Origin: Treponema sp.
GTDB taxonomy: Bacteria > Spirochaetota > Spirochaetia > Treponematales > Breznakiellaceae
Length of the DNA stretch: 7,441 nucleotides
Direction: 5' to 3'
Assembly (NCBI GenBank): GCA_031288005.1
Contig: JAITSE010000003.1
Location: 1-7,441 of the forward strand
A program made the translations under genes and the position numbers. The notes beneath the pieces were generated by a model. The model did no database searches and was not told where the DNA came from. It saw only the letters and a program-made list of their open reading frames with translations. Positions 1 to 6,668 of the stretch are shown in pieces (positions within the stretch are counted from its first letter, which is position 1; each line of letters opens with the position of its first letter).

Positions 1-994
1 GCTCCTTTTCCAGAGCCTCATCCTCTTCGGGCGTCTTGCCGCGCCTTCGGGTACCCGCCAGGGGAAAGGTGTAGAGAATCCCGTCCTTGAGCTTCACCAG
101 CGTTTCAGGGGAAGCCCCGGCGATCTCGAACGGCCCTTGGCCCGGCCCCCCGCCCCCGTCATCGCTGGAAAAGTAGAACATATAGGGCGACGGATTGATC
201 TCCCTAAGGGCCAGGTACGTATCAAAGAGGCTGCCCTCCATATCCGCTTCAAGCCGGTTGGACAGCACCGCCTGGAAGATGTCTCCCTCCCGGATGTAAT
301 CCTGGGCCTTCCTCACCATGGCGCAGTACTGCTCCTGGGTAAAAAGCCGGCGAAATGGCGAAAGCAGGCTGAGGGGCTTCATCTCCGCGGCCCGGCCAGA
401 TTCCAGCAGGCGGGCCAGGGAGTCCAGTTCCACCAGCGCCCGGTTGTAGTTCTCCTCCAGGGCGTCGGTTCTGATATTTAAAAGCAGGATAATGGTTTGC
501 TCCAGCCGGTCCCAGGCAATCACCTTGTCGAAGAGCATAAGGTCTACATCCTTAAACCCCTCCTGGTCCTCGGCGTCCAGATTCAACGCGGGCTCGCCGT
601 ACTTCACATAGTCGTAGGAGAAGTAGCCCACAAGCCCCCCGGTAAAAGGCGGCATATCCGGCAGACGGGGACTCCGGTTCTCTTCGAGAATCCTTCGGAT
701 ATGCTCCCCCGGTTCCGCCCCGGAGAGCCTGATGCAGGTCCCGTTCCTTATCCTGAGTTCCCCATTGACGCAGCTTATCTCCAGCTTGGGATCGTAGCCC
801 AGGAATGTGTAGCGCCCCCAAAGCCCAGAATCCTCAAGGCTCTCCAGGATGAAACATTGGCGGCTCACATTCTTGAGTATCTTGAAAACCTCCACCGGCG
901 TCCGGTTAAGGGCCGGAATGGTTTTTGACACCGGAATCCGCTGGTACTCTCCCGCAAGGGCCTTTAACTCCTGAGGGATCCTCTGATCTGCCAT
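1..994 (-). CDS. trpE: Anthranilate synthase component I (TrpE), N-terminal 331 codons, cut by window edge
   Basis: The protein makes anthranilate from chorismate, using ammonia from the TrpG glutaminase; this is the first committed step of tryptophan synthesis in the cytoplasm. The reading frame is open from the ATG at 994 to base 1, so the C-terminal catalytic part is outside the window. Visible TrpE landmarks are the N-terminal feedback region with FILESLEDSG (about residues 47-56), RYTFLGYDP (about 60-68), PPFTGGLVGYFSYDYVKYGEP (about 115-135), EGDIFQAVLSNR (about 237-248), GASPETLVKL (about 293-302) and PLAGTRRRG (about 310-318). The ES pair in the LESLEDSG stretch matches the tryptophan-binding serine region of TrpE and argues against PabB. 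The start is fixed by AAGGAGG four bases upstream. A glycine-rich loop, DDGGGGPGQGPF (278-289), is longer than I expect at this site. The gene has its own promoter, so it is not simply a member of the carA operon. Confidence 0.95.
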   Translation of the reverse strand, partial: MADQRIPQELKALAGEYQRIPVSKTIPALNRTPVEVFKILKNVSRQCFILESLEDSGLWGRYTFLGYDPKLEISCVNGELRIRNGTCIRLSGAEPGEHIRRILEENRSPRLPDMPPFTGGLVGYFSYDYVKYGEPALNLDAEDQEGFKDVDLMLFDKVIAWDRLEQTIILLLNIRTDALEENYNRALVELDSLARLLESGRAAEMKPLSLLSPFRRLFTQEQYCAMVRKAQDYIREGDIFQAVLSNRLEADMEGSLFDTYLALREINPSPYMFYFSSDDGGGGPGQGPFEIAGASPETLVKLKDGILYTFPLAGTRRRGKTPEEDEALEKE

Positions 995-998
995 AAAA

Positions 999-1005
999 CC
1001 TCCTT
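999..1005 (-). promoter_or_regulatory. Ribosome-binding site of trpE
   Basis: On the minus strand this reads AAGGAGG, four bases before the ATG at 994. It is a near-perfect Shine-Dalgarno and decides the trpE start. Confidence 0.85.
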
Positions 1006-1060
1006 CTACTTTGACGTTTAGCTTCTTTGATATGCTACTACAAATAGCAATGCAGGTTTC

Positions 1061-1089
1061 TTTATAAAGCAATTAGAATGGATTGTCAA
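1061..1089 (-). promoter_or_regulatory. Sigma70-type promoter of trpE
   Basis: Read on the minus strand, TTGACA (1084-1089) is followed after exactly 17 bases by TATAAA (1061-1066). The -35 is perfect and the -10 matches five of six positions. Transcription would start near 1054, giving a leader of about 60 nt. The leader holds a weak 5-bp hairpin (TGCTA at 1045-1049 paired with TAGCA at 1033-1037, minus-strand reading), but no tryptophan-rich leader peptide and no terminator-like stem. The sequence therefore gives no sign of classical attenuation. A repressor site overlapping the promoter cannot be excluded. Confidence 0.8.
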
Positions 1090-1158
1090 GGAGCTATCTG
1101 TAGAAACGGGATAAAGACTTGGTAGGCAGTCGGTAAAGAAAATGTGAGGCGTACTCAG

Positions 1159-1227
1159 GAGGGGGGAAGTCGCGGACTTTAGTCCGACCCCCTGGTTCCG
1201 GCCCTACGGGCCTCCACCACCCCCCTC
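1159..1227. repeat. GC-rich multi-hairpin repeat, copy R1
   Basis: This 69-bp block is a direct copy of 3810-3880; I count four substitutions, all transitions, and two single-base indels. It folds as a closed unit. An outer stem GAGGGGGG (1159-1166) pairs with CCCCCCTC (1220-1227). It encloses two inner palindromes: CGGACT-TT-AGTCCG (1173-1186) and GGCCC-TAC-GGGCC (1200-1212). Similarity between the copies stops abruptly at the outer stem on the left side. Just outside on the right both copies carry a further G-run/C-run hairpin with a different loop. R1 lies about 77 bp beyond the stop codon of the E1 gene. Similar small palindromic elements (REP-type sequences, Rickettsia palindromic elements) sit in 3' regions or inside genes; membership of any named family is not established here. 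Confidence 0.85.
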
Positions 1228-1294
1228 TCAACGGGGGGCACTGCCCCGTCGAGAGGGGTGGCGTAGGTCTGTAGCCAGGGTGTAGGCCCGTAGG
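1203..1294. repeat. Nested long inverted repeat attached to R1
   Basis: The outermost arms are 1203-1218 and 1279-1294. The second is the reverse complement of the first with one mismatch in 16. Inside them CCCCTCTC (1222-1229) pairs with GAGAGGGG (1251-1258), and ACGGGG (1231-1236) pairs with CCCCGT (1244-1249) around the loop GGCACTG, with a single A/C mismatch between the two stems. The left arm overlaps R1, so the C-run at 1220-1227 can pair either leftwards (R1 outer stem) or rightwards (this hairpin). No T-run follows on either strand, so it is not a standard intrinsic terminator. Confidence 0.75.
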
Positions 1295-1311
1295 TCCCGC
1301 CCCCTACACCC
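1278..1311. repeat. 9-bp inverted repeat across the E1 stop codon
   Basis: GGGTGTAGG (1278-1286) and CCTACACCC (1303-1311) are perfect complements separated by 16 bases. The right arm contains the TAG stop of the E1 gene (1304-1306, minus strand). It could act as an mRNA 3' stem, perhaps slowing transcription or exonucleases, but it lacks a uridine tract. Confidence 0.6.
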
Positions 1312-3778
1312 CCAGCCTGCTCCGCCGCCGCAAGTCCAGCGTAGTCTGCACCGTCGCCGGGACGTAACCCGGCAGAGGCAGGATGCGTTCATGTATAGCG
1401 TCGATGAGCCAGTCAACCTGGGGGAAGTAAAGCTGCTCCATCTCCGCCGCCGGAGTGATCCAGTTCCGGCTGCCTGCCACCGCAACAGGCGCGTCCAGGT
1501 AATCAAAGGCGTAGGCCTGGATGCTGCCGGCAACCGTATGGAGGAAAGACCCCCGTTCCGCCGCGTCGCTTGCCAGGAGGACCTTCCCGGTCTTCTTCAC
1601 CGACTCGATGATCACGTCGTAATTCAGAGGGTTGATGAACCTGAGGTCTATGACCTCCGCCTGAAGCCCGTAAGCAGCCTCCAGCTTCTTCGCCGCTTCC
1701 ATGGCTTTGTAAAGGGTAGCCCCCACCGTCGCTATGGTAAGGTCCTTCCCCTGCCTGCGCAGCGCCGGCTCACCCTCAGGAACCTCGTAGTAACCCTGGG
1801 GAACGCCGCCCTTTTCAAACTGCTCGCTCATGTCGTAGAGAAGCTGGCTTTCAAAGAAGATCACCGGGTCTGTCCCCCGCAGGGCCAGGTTGAGCATCCC
1901 TTTAGCGTCGTAGGGAGTAGCCGGGAACATGACCTTGAGCCCCGGAATATGGGCGGCCAGAGCCGTCCAGTCCTGACTATGCTGGGCCCCGTACTTGTTC
2001 CCCACCGAGACCCTGACCACCAGAGGCATCTTGAGAAGACCCGCCGACATAGACTGCCACTTGGACGCCTGGTTGAATATCTCATCCCCCGCCCGGCCCA
2101 TAAAATCGCAGTACATAAGCTCCACCACCGCCCGACCGCCAGACAAGGCGTACCCCACGCCGGCCCCCACAATGGCCCCCTCGGAGATAGGGCTGTTAAA
2201 AAGCCGGCTGTAGGGCAGCAACTCCGTAAGCCCCCGGTAAACCGCAAACGCGCCGCCCCAGTCCCGGTTCTCCTCGCCCCAAGCCGCCATAGTGGGGTCT
2301 AAGGCAAAACGGTGGGCCAGCGCCTCAAAAAGGCCGTCCCGGTACTGAAACGCCTTGTTCTTGGGAACCGCCTTCCCCTCGGCGTCGAAACCATACCGGA
2401 CCTTCCCCGCCAGAGCCTTGATCCGGGGATTCTCCTCAACCTTCTGTAACAGTTCAGGCTCCCGGTCATCCAGCTTCTCCGCCCCGCCCTTGGGAGTATT
2501 GGAGAACATCACGGACTCGATGAAAGCCCCCCCAAGCCGGGGGGAAACCGCGTCGTTAACAGCCAGCTTTACCACCTCAAGAAGTTTAGCGTTGATCTTC
2601 TCCCCCATAGCTTCAAGCTCGCCCTTACCGGCAATACCGTTTTCAGCAAGATAAGCCCCATACGCCTCGATAGAATCCGCCTCCTGCCAGAGCTTGACCT
2701 CCTCCGGCGTGCGGTAACTCGAAGCGTCCGACGGGGAATGACCCGAAATCCTGTAGGTGAGGGTATCCAGAAGCGCAGGACCCTTACCCGCCAGAAGAAG
2801 CTCCTTCTTCCGGGCCACCGCCTCCGCCACCGCCAGGGGATTGTACCCATCCACCCGCTCGGCGTGCATATTCTCCGGGTTGACCCCCGCGCCGACCCGG
2901 GCCATGATCCCGCTCTTTCCCCAGCCCATAGTTTCCCCCGCAGTCTGCCCGCCCATACCGTAGAAGTTGTCGAAGAAATTAAAGAGGATAGGCGGCGCCC
3001 CGCCGGAACCTTCAGGCCACAAAGTACGGTACTGCTCCATAGCCGCCATCATCATAGCCTCCCAGACCGGACCGCACCCCATAGAAGCGTCCCCGATGTT
3101 GGCAATCACAATCCCCGGCTTCCGGTTGATCCGCTTGTATAGAGCCGACCCCACCGCGATATCCGCTGAGCCGCCCACAATAGCGTTGTTAGGCATAGAG
3201 CCGAAAGGCGTAAAGAAAGCGTGCATAGAACCCCCAAGCCCCCGGTTGAACCCCGCCTTCCTAGCGAAAATCTCCGCCAAAGTCCCGTAGAGGACAAAGT
3301 TTTCCGCCAAGTCCTTTACCCCCTGGAAAGGAATAGTCTCAGCCGCCGCCACCGTTTCGCCCCCCAGGAAACCCTTCATGATCTCCTCCAGCCTCTTCTC
3401 GTCAAGCTGCCAGACAGCGGAATAACACTTAGCCAGAATCTCCCCGTGACTCCGGTGGCTCCCAAAGATAAAGTCCTCCACCGTAAGATTTACGCACTGC
3501 CCTACAGAGGAAGCCTCCTGCCCCATAGAAAGGTGAGCCGGCCCCTTGTGATTGTACTCGATCCCATTCCACGCCCCCTGAGTCTTGAAAGCATTGAGCA
3601 TATTCTCGAAAGCCCGGATAGTCGCCATGTCGTACCATATCCGTTTAAGCCGGTCCTTACCGTAGAGGGTCACCTCCTTCTTGATATCAGGCTTATATTG
3701 ATTAACCGGAATATCTTTGATCTTGAGTATCTCCGGCTTCCGTACATCCTTAGGATTTACCAGTATTGATTTAGGCAT
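1304..3778 (-). CDS. Thiamine-diphosphate-dependent 2-oxoacid dehydrogenase E1, fused alpha and beta subunits
   Basis: This 824-residue protein joins both E1 subunits of a 2-oxoacid dehydrogenase complex (branched-chain, pyruvate or acetoin type) in one chain. E1 decarboxylates the 2-oxoacid and passes the acyl group to lipoyl-E2. The alpha half (about 40-410) shows HRSHG (108-112), GGSMH (182-186), a ThDP/Mg motif starting IGDASMG (228-234) and ending [10 protein letters not shown] (268-277), and the loop [15 protein letters not shown] (342-356). The beta half (about 475-800) shows [11 protein letters not shown] (501-511), [16 protein letters not shown] (529-544), [16 protein letters not shown] (559-574), QHSQDW (599-604) and [17 protein letters not shown] (611-627). 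No lipoyl domain is present, and E2 and E3 are not in the window. The start is supported by AAGGAG seven bases upstream. The gene begins 11 nt after the carB stop, so co-transcription with carA-carB is likely. Substrate cannot be decided from sequence; pyruvate and branched-chain oxoacids are both possible. Confidence 0.9.
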   Translation of the reverse strand: MPKSILVNPKDVRKPEILKIKDIPVNQYKPDIKKEVTLYGKDRLKRIWYDMATIRAFENMLNAFKTQGAWNGIEYNHKGPAHLSMGQEASSVGQCVNLTVEDFIFGSHRSHGEILAKCYSAVWQLDEKRLEEIMKGFLGGETVAAAETIPFQGVKDLAENFVLYGTLAEIFARKAGFNRGLGGSMHAFFTPFGSMPNNAIVGGSADIAVGSALYKRINRKPGIVIANIGDASMGCGPVWEAMMMAAMEQYRTLWPEGSGGAPPILFNFFDNFYGMGGQTAGETMGWGKSGIMARVGAGVNPENMHAERVDGYNPLAVAEAVARKKELLLAGKGPALLDTLTYRISGHSPSDASSYRTPEEVKLWQEADSIEAYGAYLAENGIAGKGELEAMGEKINAKLLEVVKLAVNDAVSPRLGGAFIESVMFSNTPKGGAEKLDDREPELLQKVEENPRIKALAGKVRYGFDAEGKAVPKNKAFQYRDGLFEALAHRFALDPTMAAWGEENRDWGGAFAVYRGLTELLPYSRLFNSPISEGAIVGAGVGYALSGGRAVVELMYCDFMGRAGDEIFNQASKWQSMSAGLLKMPLVVRVSVGNKYGAQHSQDWTALAAHIPGLKVMFPATPYDAKGMLNLALRGTDPVIFFESQLLYDMSEQFEKGGVPQGYYEVPEGEPALRRQGKDLTIATVGATLYKAMEAAKKLEAAYGLQAEVIDLRFINPLNYDVIIESVKKTGKVLLASDAAERGSFLHTVAGSIQAYAFDYLDAPVAVAGSRNWITPAAEMEQLYFPQVDWLIDAIHERILPLPGYVPATVQTTLDLRRRSRLGV

Positions 3779-3785
3779 TTTGCCA

Positions 3786-3791
3786 CTCCTT
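3786..3791 (-). promoter_or_regulatory. Ribosome-binding site of the E1 gene, overlapping the carB stop
   Basis: AAGGAG on the minus strand, seven bases before the ATG at 3778. Its first two bases are also the last two bases of the TAA that ends the carB frame (3790-3792). Ribosomes finishing carB would therefore stop on this site, which suggests translational coupling or interference. A -10-like TATAAC lies just upstream at the repeat edge, but I see no matching -35. Confidence 0.75.
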
Positions 3792-5394
3792 AGATTTTTG
3801 TTGTTATAAGAGGGGGGAAGTCGCGGACCTTCGGTCCGACCCCCCTGGCTCCGGCCCTACGGGCCTCCGCCACCCCCCTCCGCGGGGGTTCCACCCCCGC
3901 AACGCCCCCGCCGGGGGGCCCAAGGCCCCCCGGACCCCCCTTTTGTTTAAGGAGTCTAAGAATCTGTTCGGTTTCCAGGATTCCGGCGATTTTATAGAGG
4001 AACCAGCGGTCTATCTTTGTGAAGCGCCATATCCGCTCCACAGACCAGCCCTCGGCCATTGCCCGGTAGATGATGAAGATGCGGCGGTCCGTGGGCCGCG
4101 CCAGAGCGTCCCGGATGTTTTCCGCCCCGGAACCGCAGAACTCGTCGTCCGTTGCAAGGCCCGGCGCTCCTATGCCGGTCATACGGAGCGCTTTCTGAAG
4201 AGCCTCCTCGAAGGTGCGGCCAATGGACATCACTTCCCCTACGGACTTCATCTCAGAGCCTATGCGAATGTCCACGTGCTTGAACTTCGCCAGGTCCCAC
4301 CTGGGAACCTTGACTACGCAGTAGTCCAGGGCCGGCTCAAAACAGGATTTGGTCGCCCGGGTGATGCGGTTTTCTATGTCAGTTAAGGCGTAGCCCAGGG
4401 CGAGCTTGGCCGCCACAAATGCCAGGGGATAGCCCGTGGCCTTGGACGCCAGGGCGGAACTCCGGGAAAGCCGGGCGTTTACCTCGATGATGCGGTAGTC
4501 CTCTGAGACCGGGTCCAGTGCGTACTGGACGTTACATTCCCCTACGATACCCAAGTGGCGGATCACCTCGATGGCGATGCGCCTGAGCTTGTGGTACTCC
4601 GAATCCGTCAGGGTCTGGGAAGGGGCCACCACGATGCTCTCCCCGGTATGTATGCCCAGGGGATCGAAGTTCTCCATATTACACACAGTGATGCAGTTGT
4701 CATAGACATCCCTGACCACCTCGTACTCAATTTCCTTCCAGCCCCCAAGCCATTCCTCGATTAAAGCCTGGGGCGCTTGGCCGGCCTCGCCGCTCCGGGC
4801 AAAGACCCGGTCACAGCGGCGGCGCAGTTCCGCCTCGTTCCGGCATATCCCCGAACCCGCCCCGCCCAGGGCGTAGGCGATGCGGACCATCACGGGAAAG
4901 CCGATTTCCGCCGCCGCCTCAGCCGCCTCATCCGTGCCTGAAACCGCGATACTCCGGGGACACTTCGCCCCGATTTCCCCAAGGCGATCCACGAAACGCC
5001 GCCTGTCTTCGGTGTCCTCTATGGCCTTTACCGGCGTTCCCAGAACCCGGACCCCGTATTTATGGAGGATTCCCTCCCGCTCCAGAGCGACTCCGCAGTT
5101 CAGGGCGGTCTGACCCCCGAAAGAGAGCAGGAGGCCGTCGGGCATCTCCTTTTCTATCACCTGCCTGACATATTCCGGCGTTACCGGCAGAAAGTAGGTG
5201 CGGTCAGCCATGCCCTCGCTGGTCTGAATGGTGGCGATGTTGGGGTTGATGAGGACCGTCTTTATCCCCTCTTCCCTAAGAGCCTTGAGAGCCTGGGAGC
5301 CTGAGTAGTCAAATTCCCCGGCCTGCCCTATCTTGAGCCCCCCGGAGCCCAGAATTAGAACCGTGCGGGGCAATTTCTGATGCGCTGCGGTCAT
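3790..5394 (-). CDS. carB: Carbamoyl-phosphate synthetase large subunit, N-terminal half only, with repeat-encoded tail
   Basis: Full CarB is about 1,070 residues with two ATP-grasp halves; this frame gives 534. Residues 1-410 are the carboxyphosphate domain that activates bicarbonate. It has [10 protein letters not shown] (23-32), GGQTALNC (93-100), Arg131 and Arg171, [13 protein letters not shown] (217-229), Gln290 within NVQYA, and [20 protein letters not shown] (302-321), so its active-site residues appear intact. The oligomerisation domain begins (RPTDRRIF to [10 protein letters not shown], 433-469) but breaks off at LLKQK (481-485). From 486 to the stop the protein is low-complexity Gly/Pro/Arg sequence encoded by repeat copy R2. 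The carbamate-phosphorylating half and the C-terminal allosteric domain are absent. The ATG overlaps the carA stop (ATGA), which fixes the start. CarB is split naturally in Aquifex and Methanocaldococcus, so a separate second gene elsewhere is possible; a broken gene is the alternative. Confidence 0.88.
   Translation of the reverse strand: MTAAHQKLPRTVLILGSGGLKIGQAGEFDYSGSQALKALREEGIKTVLINPNIATIQTSEGMADRTYFLPVTPEYVRQVIEKEMPDGLLLSFGGQTALNCGVALEREGILHKYGVRVLGTPVKAIEDTEDRRRFVDRLGEIGAKCPRSIAVSGTDEAAEAAAEIGFPVMVRIAYALGGAGSGICRNEAELRRRCDRVFARSGEAGQAPQALIEEWLGGWKEIEYEVVRDVYDNCITVCNMENFDPLGIHTGESIVVAPSQTLTDSEYHKLRRIAIEVIRHLGIVGECNVQYALDPVSEDYRIIEVNARLSRSSALASKATGYPLAFVAAKLALGYALTDIENRITRATKSCFEPALDYCVVKVPRWDLAKFKHVDIRIGSEMKSVGEVMSIGRTFEEALQKALRMTGIGAPGLATDDEFCGSGAENIRDALARPTDRRIFIIYRAMAEGWSVERIWRFTKIDRWFLYKIAGILETEQILRLLKQKGGPGGLGPPGGGVAGVEPPRRGVAEARRAGARGVGPKVRDFPPLITTKI
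3810..3880. repeat. GC-rich multi-hairpin repeat, copy R2, inside the carB reading frame
   Basis: This is the direct-orientation partner of 1159-1227. The outer stem is GAGGGGGG (3810-3817) with CCCCCCTC (3873-3880). Inner palindromes are CGGACC-TTC-GGTCCG (3824-3838) and GGCCC-TAC-GGGCC (3853-3865). Compared with R1, the innermost pair of the first palindrome has changed from T/A to C/G with symmetry kept. That is what selection on a folded structure would leave, though two copies are too few to prove it. On the minus strand the repeat is translated as the end of the carB frame. Confidence 0.85.
3882..3940. repeat. Two further strong hairpins adjoining R2
   Basis: GCGGGGG (3882-3888) pairs with CCCCCGC (3894-3900) around TTCCA. 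CCGGGGGGCC (3911-3920) pairs with GGCCCCCCGG (3924-3933) around CAA, a 10-bp all-GC stem. The first hairpin occupies the same place as the G-run/C-run hairpin next to R1. On the plus strand the second stem is followed by CCCCCC and TTTT, terminator-like only for plus-strand transcription. On the minus strand, the sense of carB, four or more G-runs lie close together, so a G-quadruplex is an alternative fold. Both stems are inside the carB frame. Confidence 0.75.
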
Positions 5395-6533
5395 TTTTTC
5401 GCCTCCTTAACCTGATCGAGGAACCGGTCTATGAGAAACTCCGTGTCCCTGGGACCGGGGCAGCCTTCCGGGTGGAACTGCACCGCCGAGAAGGGGAAGC
5501 GGAGCGAGCGGATCCCTTCGATGGTGCCGTCATTGGCGTTGACAAACCAGGCTTCCCAGTCCTTGGGGAGGCTCTCGTTCCGCACGGCGTAGCCGTGATT
5601 CTGGCTCGTGATGTAGCACCGCTTGGTCCCCGCCTCGATGCAGGGCTGGTTCTGACCCCTATGCCCGTAGGGGAGCTTGTAGGTGTCCCCGCCCGCAGCC
5701 AGGGCCATGATCTGATTCCCCAGGCAGATGCCGAAGACGGGTTTCCCCGCTGAAAAAGCCCAGCGTACCGCGGCGATAGTCCTGCCGCAGTCCTTGGGGT
5801 CTCCGGGACCGTTAGACAGGAAAAGCCCGTCATATTCGAGGCCGCCGCTCAAGTCGTAATTCCAGGGAACGCGGATCACTTCCACATTCCGGGCAAGGAG
5901 ACAGCGGTAGATATTCGCCTTGGCCCCGCAGTCCACTAGTGCGATTTTGAGAAGCCTAGCGTCCGGGGCTATCCCGGCGGGCCGGAAGACCTTCGCGTCC
6001 AGAGGCGACACCTCCGCCACCGGATTGTCGATGCGCCCTGCATCTATGGTCACGTCCCGGGTCCCTTCAACAAGAATCTTCCCCCCCATAACTCCCTGTT
6101 CCCGCAGGCGCATCGTAAGGGAGCGGGTATCTATGCCGTAAATGCCGGGGATGTTGTTCTTTTCAAGCCAGACGGAAAGGGAAGCGCCGGAAGCGAAGTG
6201 GCTGGGCTCTTCACAGGCTTCCGACACCACAAAGCCCGAAACCTGGATGCACCCCGATTCAAAGTGGAGGGGAATGTCCTGTTCATCGAAAAAAGGCTCG
6301 GCGGTCCTGGGCCTTACCGGGACCCCGTAATTCCCCGCCAGGGGATAGGTTGACACCAGAATCTGCCCCCGGAAACTCGGGTCCGTCAGGGACTGGGGAT
6401 AGCCCGTCATCCCGGTAGTAAAGACCACTTCTCCCGCCTGGGACCTTGCCTTTCCGAAAGACCACCCGGAAAATTCCGAGCCGTCTTCCAGAACGAGTTT
6501 CGCCTGCCTCGCGCTCTTTAGCTGCCGCACCAT
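5391..6533 (-). CDS. carA: Carbamoyl-phosphate synthetase small (glutaminase) subunit
   Basis: CarA hydrolyses glutamine and channels ammonia to CarB for carbamoyl phosphate, the precursor of pyrimidines and arginine. The protein is 380 residues, close to the 382 of E. coli CarA. The N-terminal domain carries [20 protein letters not shown] (about 34-53). The class I amidotransferase domain has LSNGPGDP (239-246), the nucleophile Cys270 in [17 protein letters not shown] (289-297), TSQNHGYAV (309-317) and the His354/Glu356 pair in FHPEGCPGP. The catalytic residues fall within one position of their E. coli equivalents, supporting the chosen start. That start, ATG at 6533, has GGAGGG four bases upstream. 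The frame stays open upstream to a GTG at 6599 and an ATG at 6554, with poorer ribosome sites. The stop overlaps the carB start as ATGA, indicating translational coupling. Confidence 0.96.
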   Translation of the reverse strand: MVRQLKSARQAKLVLEDGSEFSGWSFGKARSQAGEVVFTTGMTGYPQSLTDPSFRGQILVSTYPLAGNYGVPVRPRTAEPFFDEQDIPLHFESGCIQVSGFVVSEACEEPSHFASGASLSVWLEKNNIPGIYGIDTRSLTMRLREQGVMGGKILVEGTRDVTIDAGRIDNPVAEVSPLDAKVFRPAGIAPDARLLKIALVDCGAKANIYRCLLARNVEVIRVPWNYDLSGGLEYDGLFLSNGPGDPKDCGRTIAAVRWAFSAGKPVFGICLGNQIMALAAGGDTYKLPYGHRGQNQPCIEAGTKRCYITSQNHGYAVRNESLPKDWEAWFVNANDGTIEGIRSLRFPFSAVQFHPEGCPGPRDTEFLIDRFLDQVKEAKK

Positions 6534-6537
6534 TCTG

Positions 6538-6543
6538 CCCTCC
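6538..6543 (-). promoter_or_regulatory. Ribosome-binding site that sets the carA start
   Basis: GGAGGG on the minus strand, four bases before the ATG at 6533. It is clearly stronger than anything ahead of the two in-frame upstream candidates, so the shorter 380-residue protein is preferred over a 402-residue form. Confidence 0.75.
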
Positions 6544-6611
6544 GTTTCTTTCATACATAATTGCCTCTTGCCGCAAGATTGCATTGCAAGTATCCGCACG
6601 CCTTCGGCATC

Positions 6612-6640
6612 ATCTTATTCTTTCCTGATAAAACAATCAA
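6612..6640 (-). promoter_or_regulatory. Candidate promoter of the carA operon
   Basis: On the minus strand TTGATT (6635-6640) and TAAGAT (6612-6617) are separated by 17 bases; each matches the sigma70 consensus at four of six positions. Initiation near 6605 would leave a leader of about 70 nt. That leader contains the palindrome TTGCA-A-TGCAA (6579-6589) and a short CTTG-CGG-CAAG stem. Neither is followed by a T-run, so a pyrimidine attenuator is not evident. Confidence 0.45.
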
Positions 6641-6668
6641 GCGCTGCTGAAAACAAGGAGTTGAATTT

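Larger units (their letters stand above)
995..1303. other. Intergenic region between the E1 gene and trpE
   Basis: This 309-bp gap has two unlike halves. From 995 to about 1150 it is fairly AT-rich and holds the trpE ribosome-binding site, leader and promoter; 1090-1150 shows nothing recognisable. From 1159 on it is very GC-rich and built almost wholly of nested inverted repeats belonging to the palindromic repeat described separately. No coding sequence is supported here. Confidence 0.7.

Noticed and set aside
137..928. Two plus-strand frames (137-481 and 497-928) opposite trpE
   Set aside because: The minus strand encodes unmistakable TrpE motifs throughout; these frames are shadows.
1..994. 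Aminodeoxychorismate synthase PabB instead of TrpE
   Set aside because: The N-terminal region with the LES feedback motif and the GGLVGYFSYDYVKY stretch fit TrpE better.
995..1054. TRAP-type or leader-peptide attenuator ahead of trpE
   Set aside because: Only a few scattered UAG/GAG triplets, no Trp codons in a leader frame and no terminator hairpin.
1159..1227. tRNA or known riboswitch suggested by the cloverleaf-like fold
   Set aside because: No acceptor stem with CCA-side features, no T-loop or anticodon arm, and no riboswitch core that I recognise; a second near-identical copy points to a dispersed repeat.
1391..2302. 303-codon plus-strand open frame opposite the E1 gene
   Set aside because: It is the antisense of a strongly supported E1 protein, has no recognisable domain, and is explained by the GC-rich codon bias of the real gene.
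3911..3950. Intrinsic terminator made of the 10-bp GC stem and T-run
   Set aside because: The T-run follows only on the plus strand, and no plus-strand gene is present; on the coding strand the stem is followed by more GC-rich repeat.
6534..6599. Longer carA start at GTG 6599 or ATG 6554
   Set aside because: The extra 22 or 7 residues have no counterpart in CarA, upstream ribosome sites are weak, and the ATG at 6533 has GGAGGG and places the catalytic residues at E. coli-like positions.
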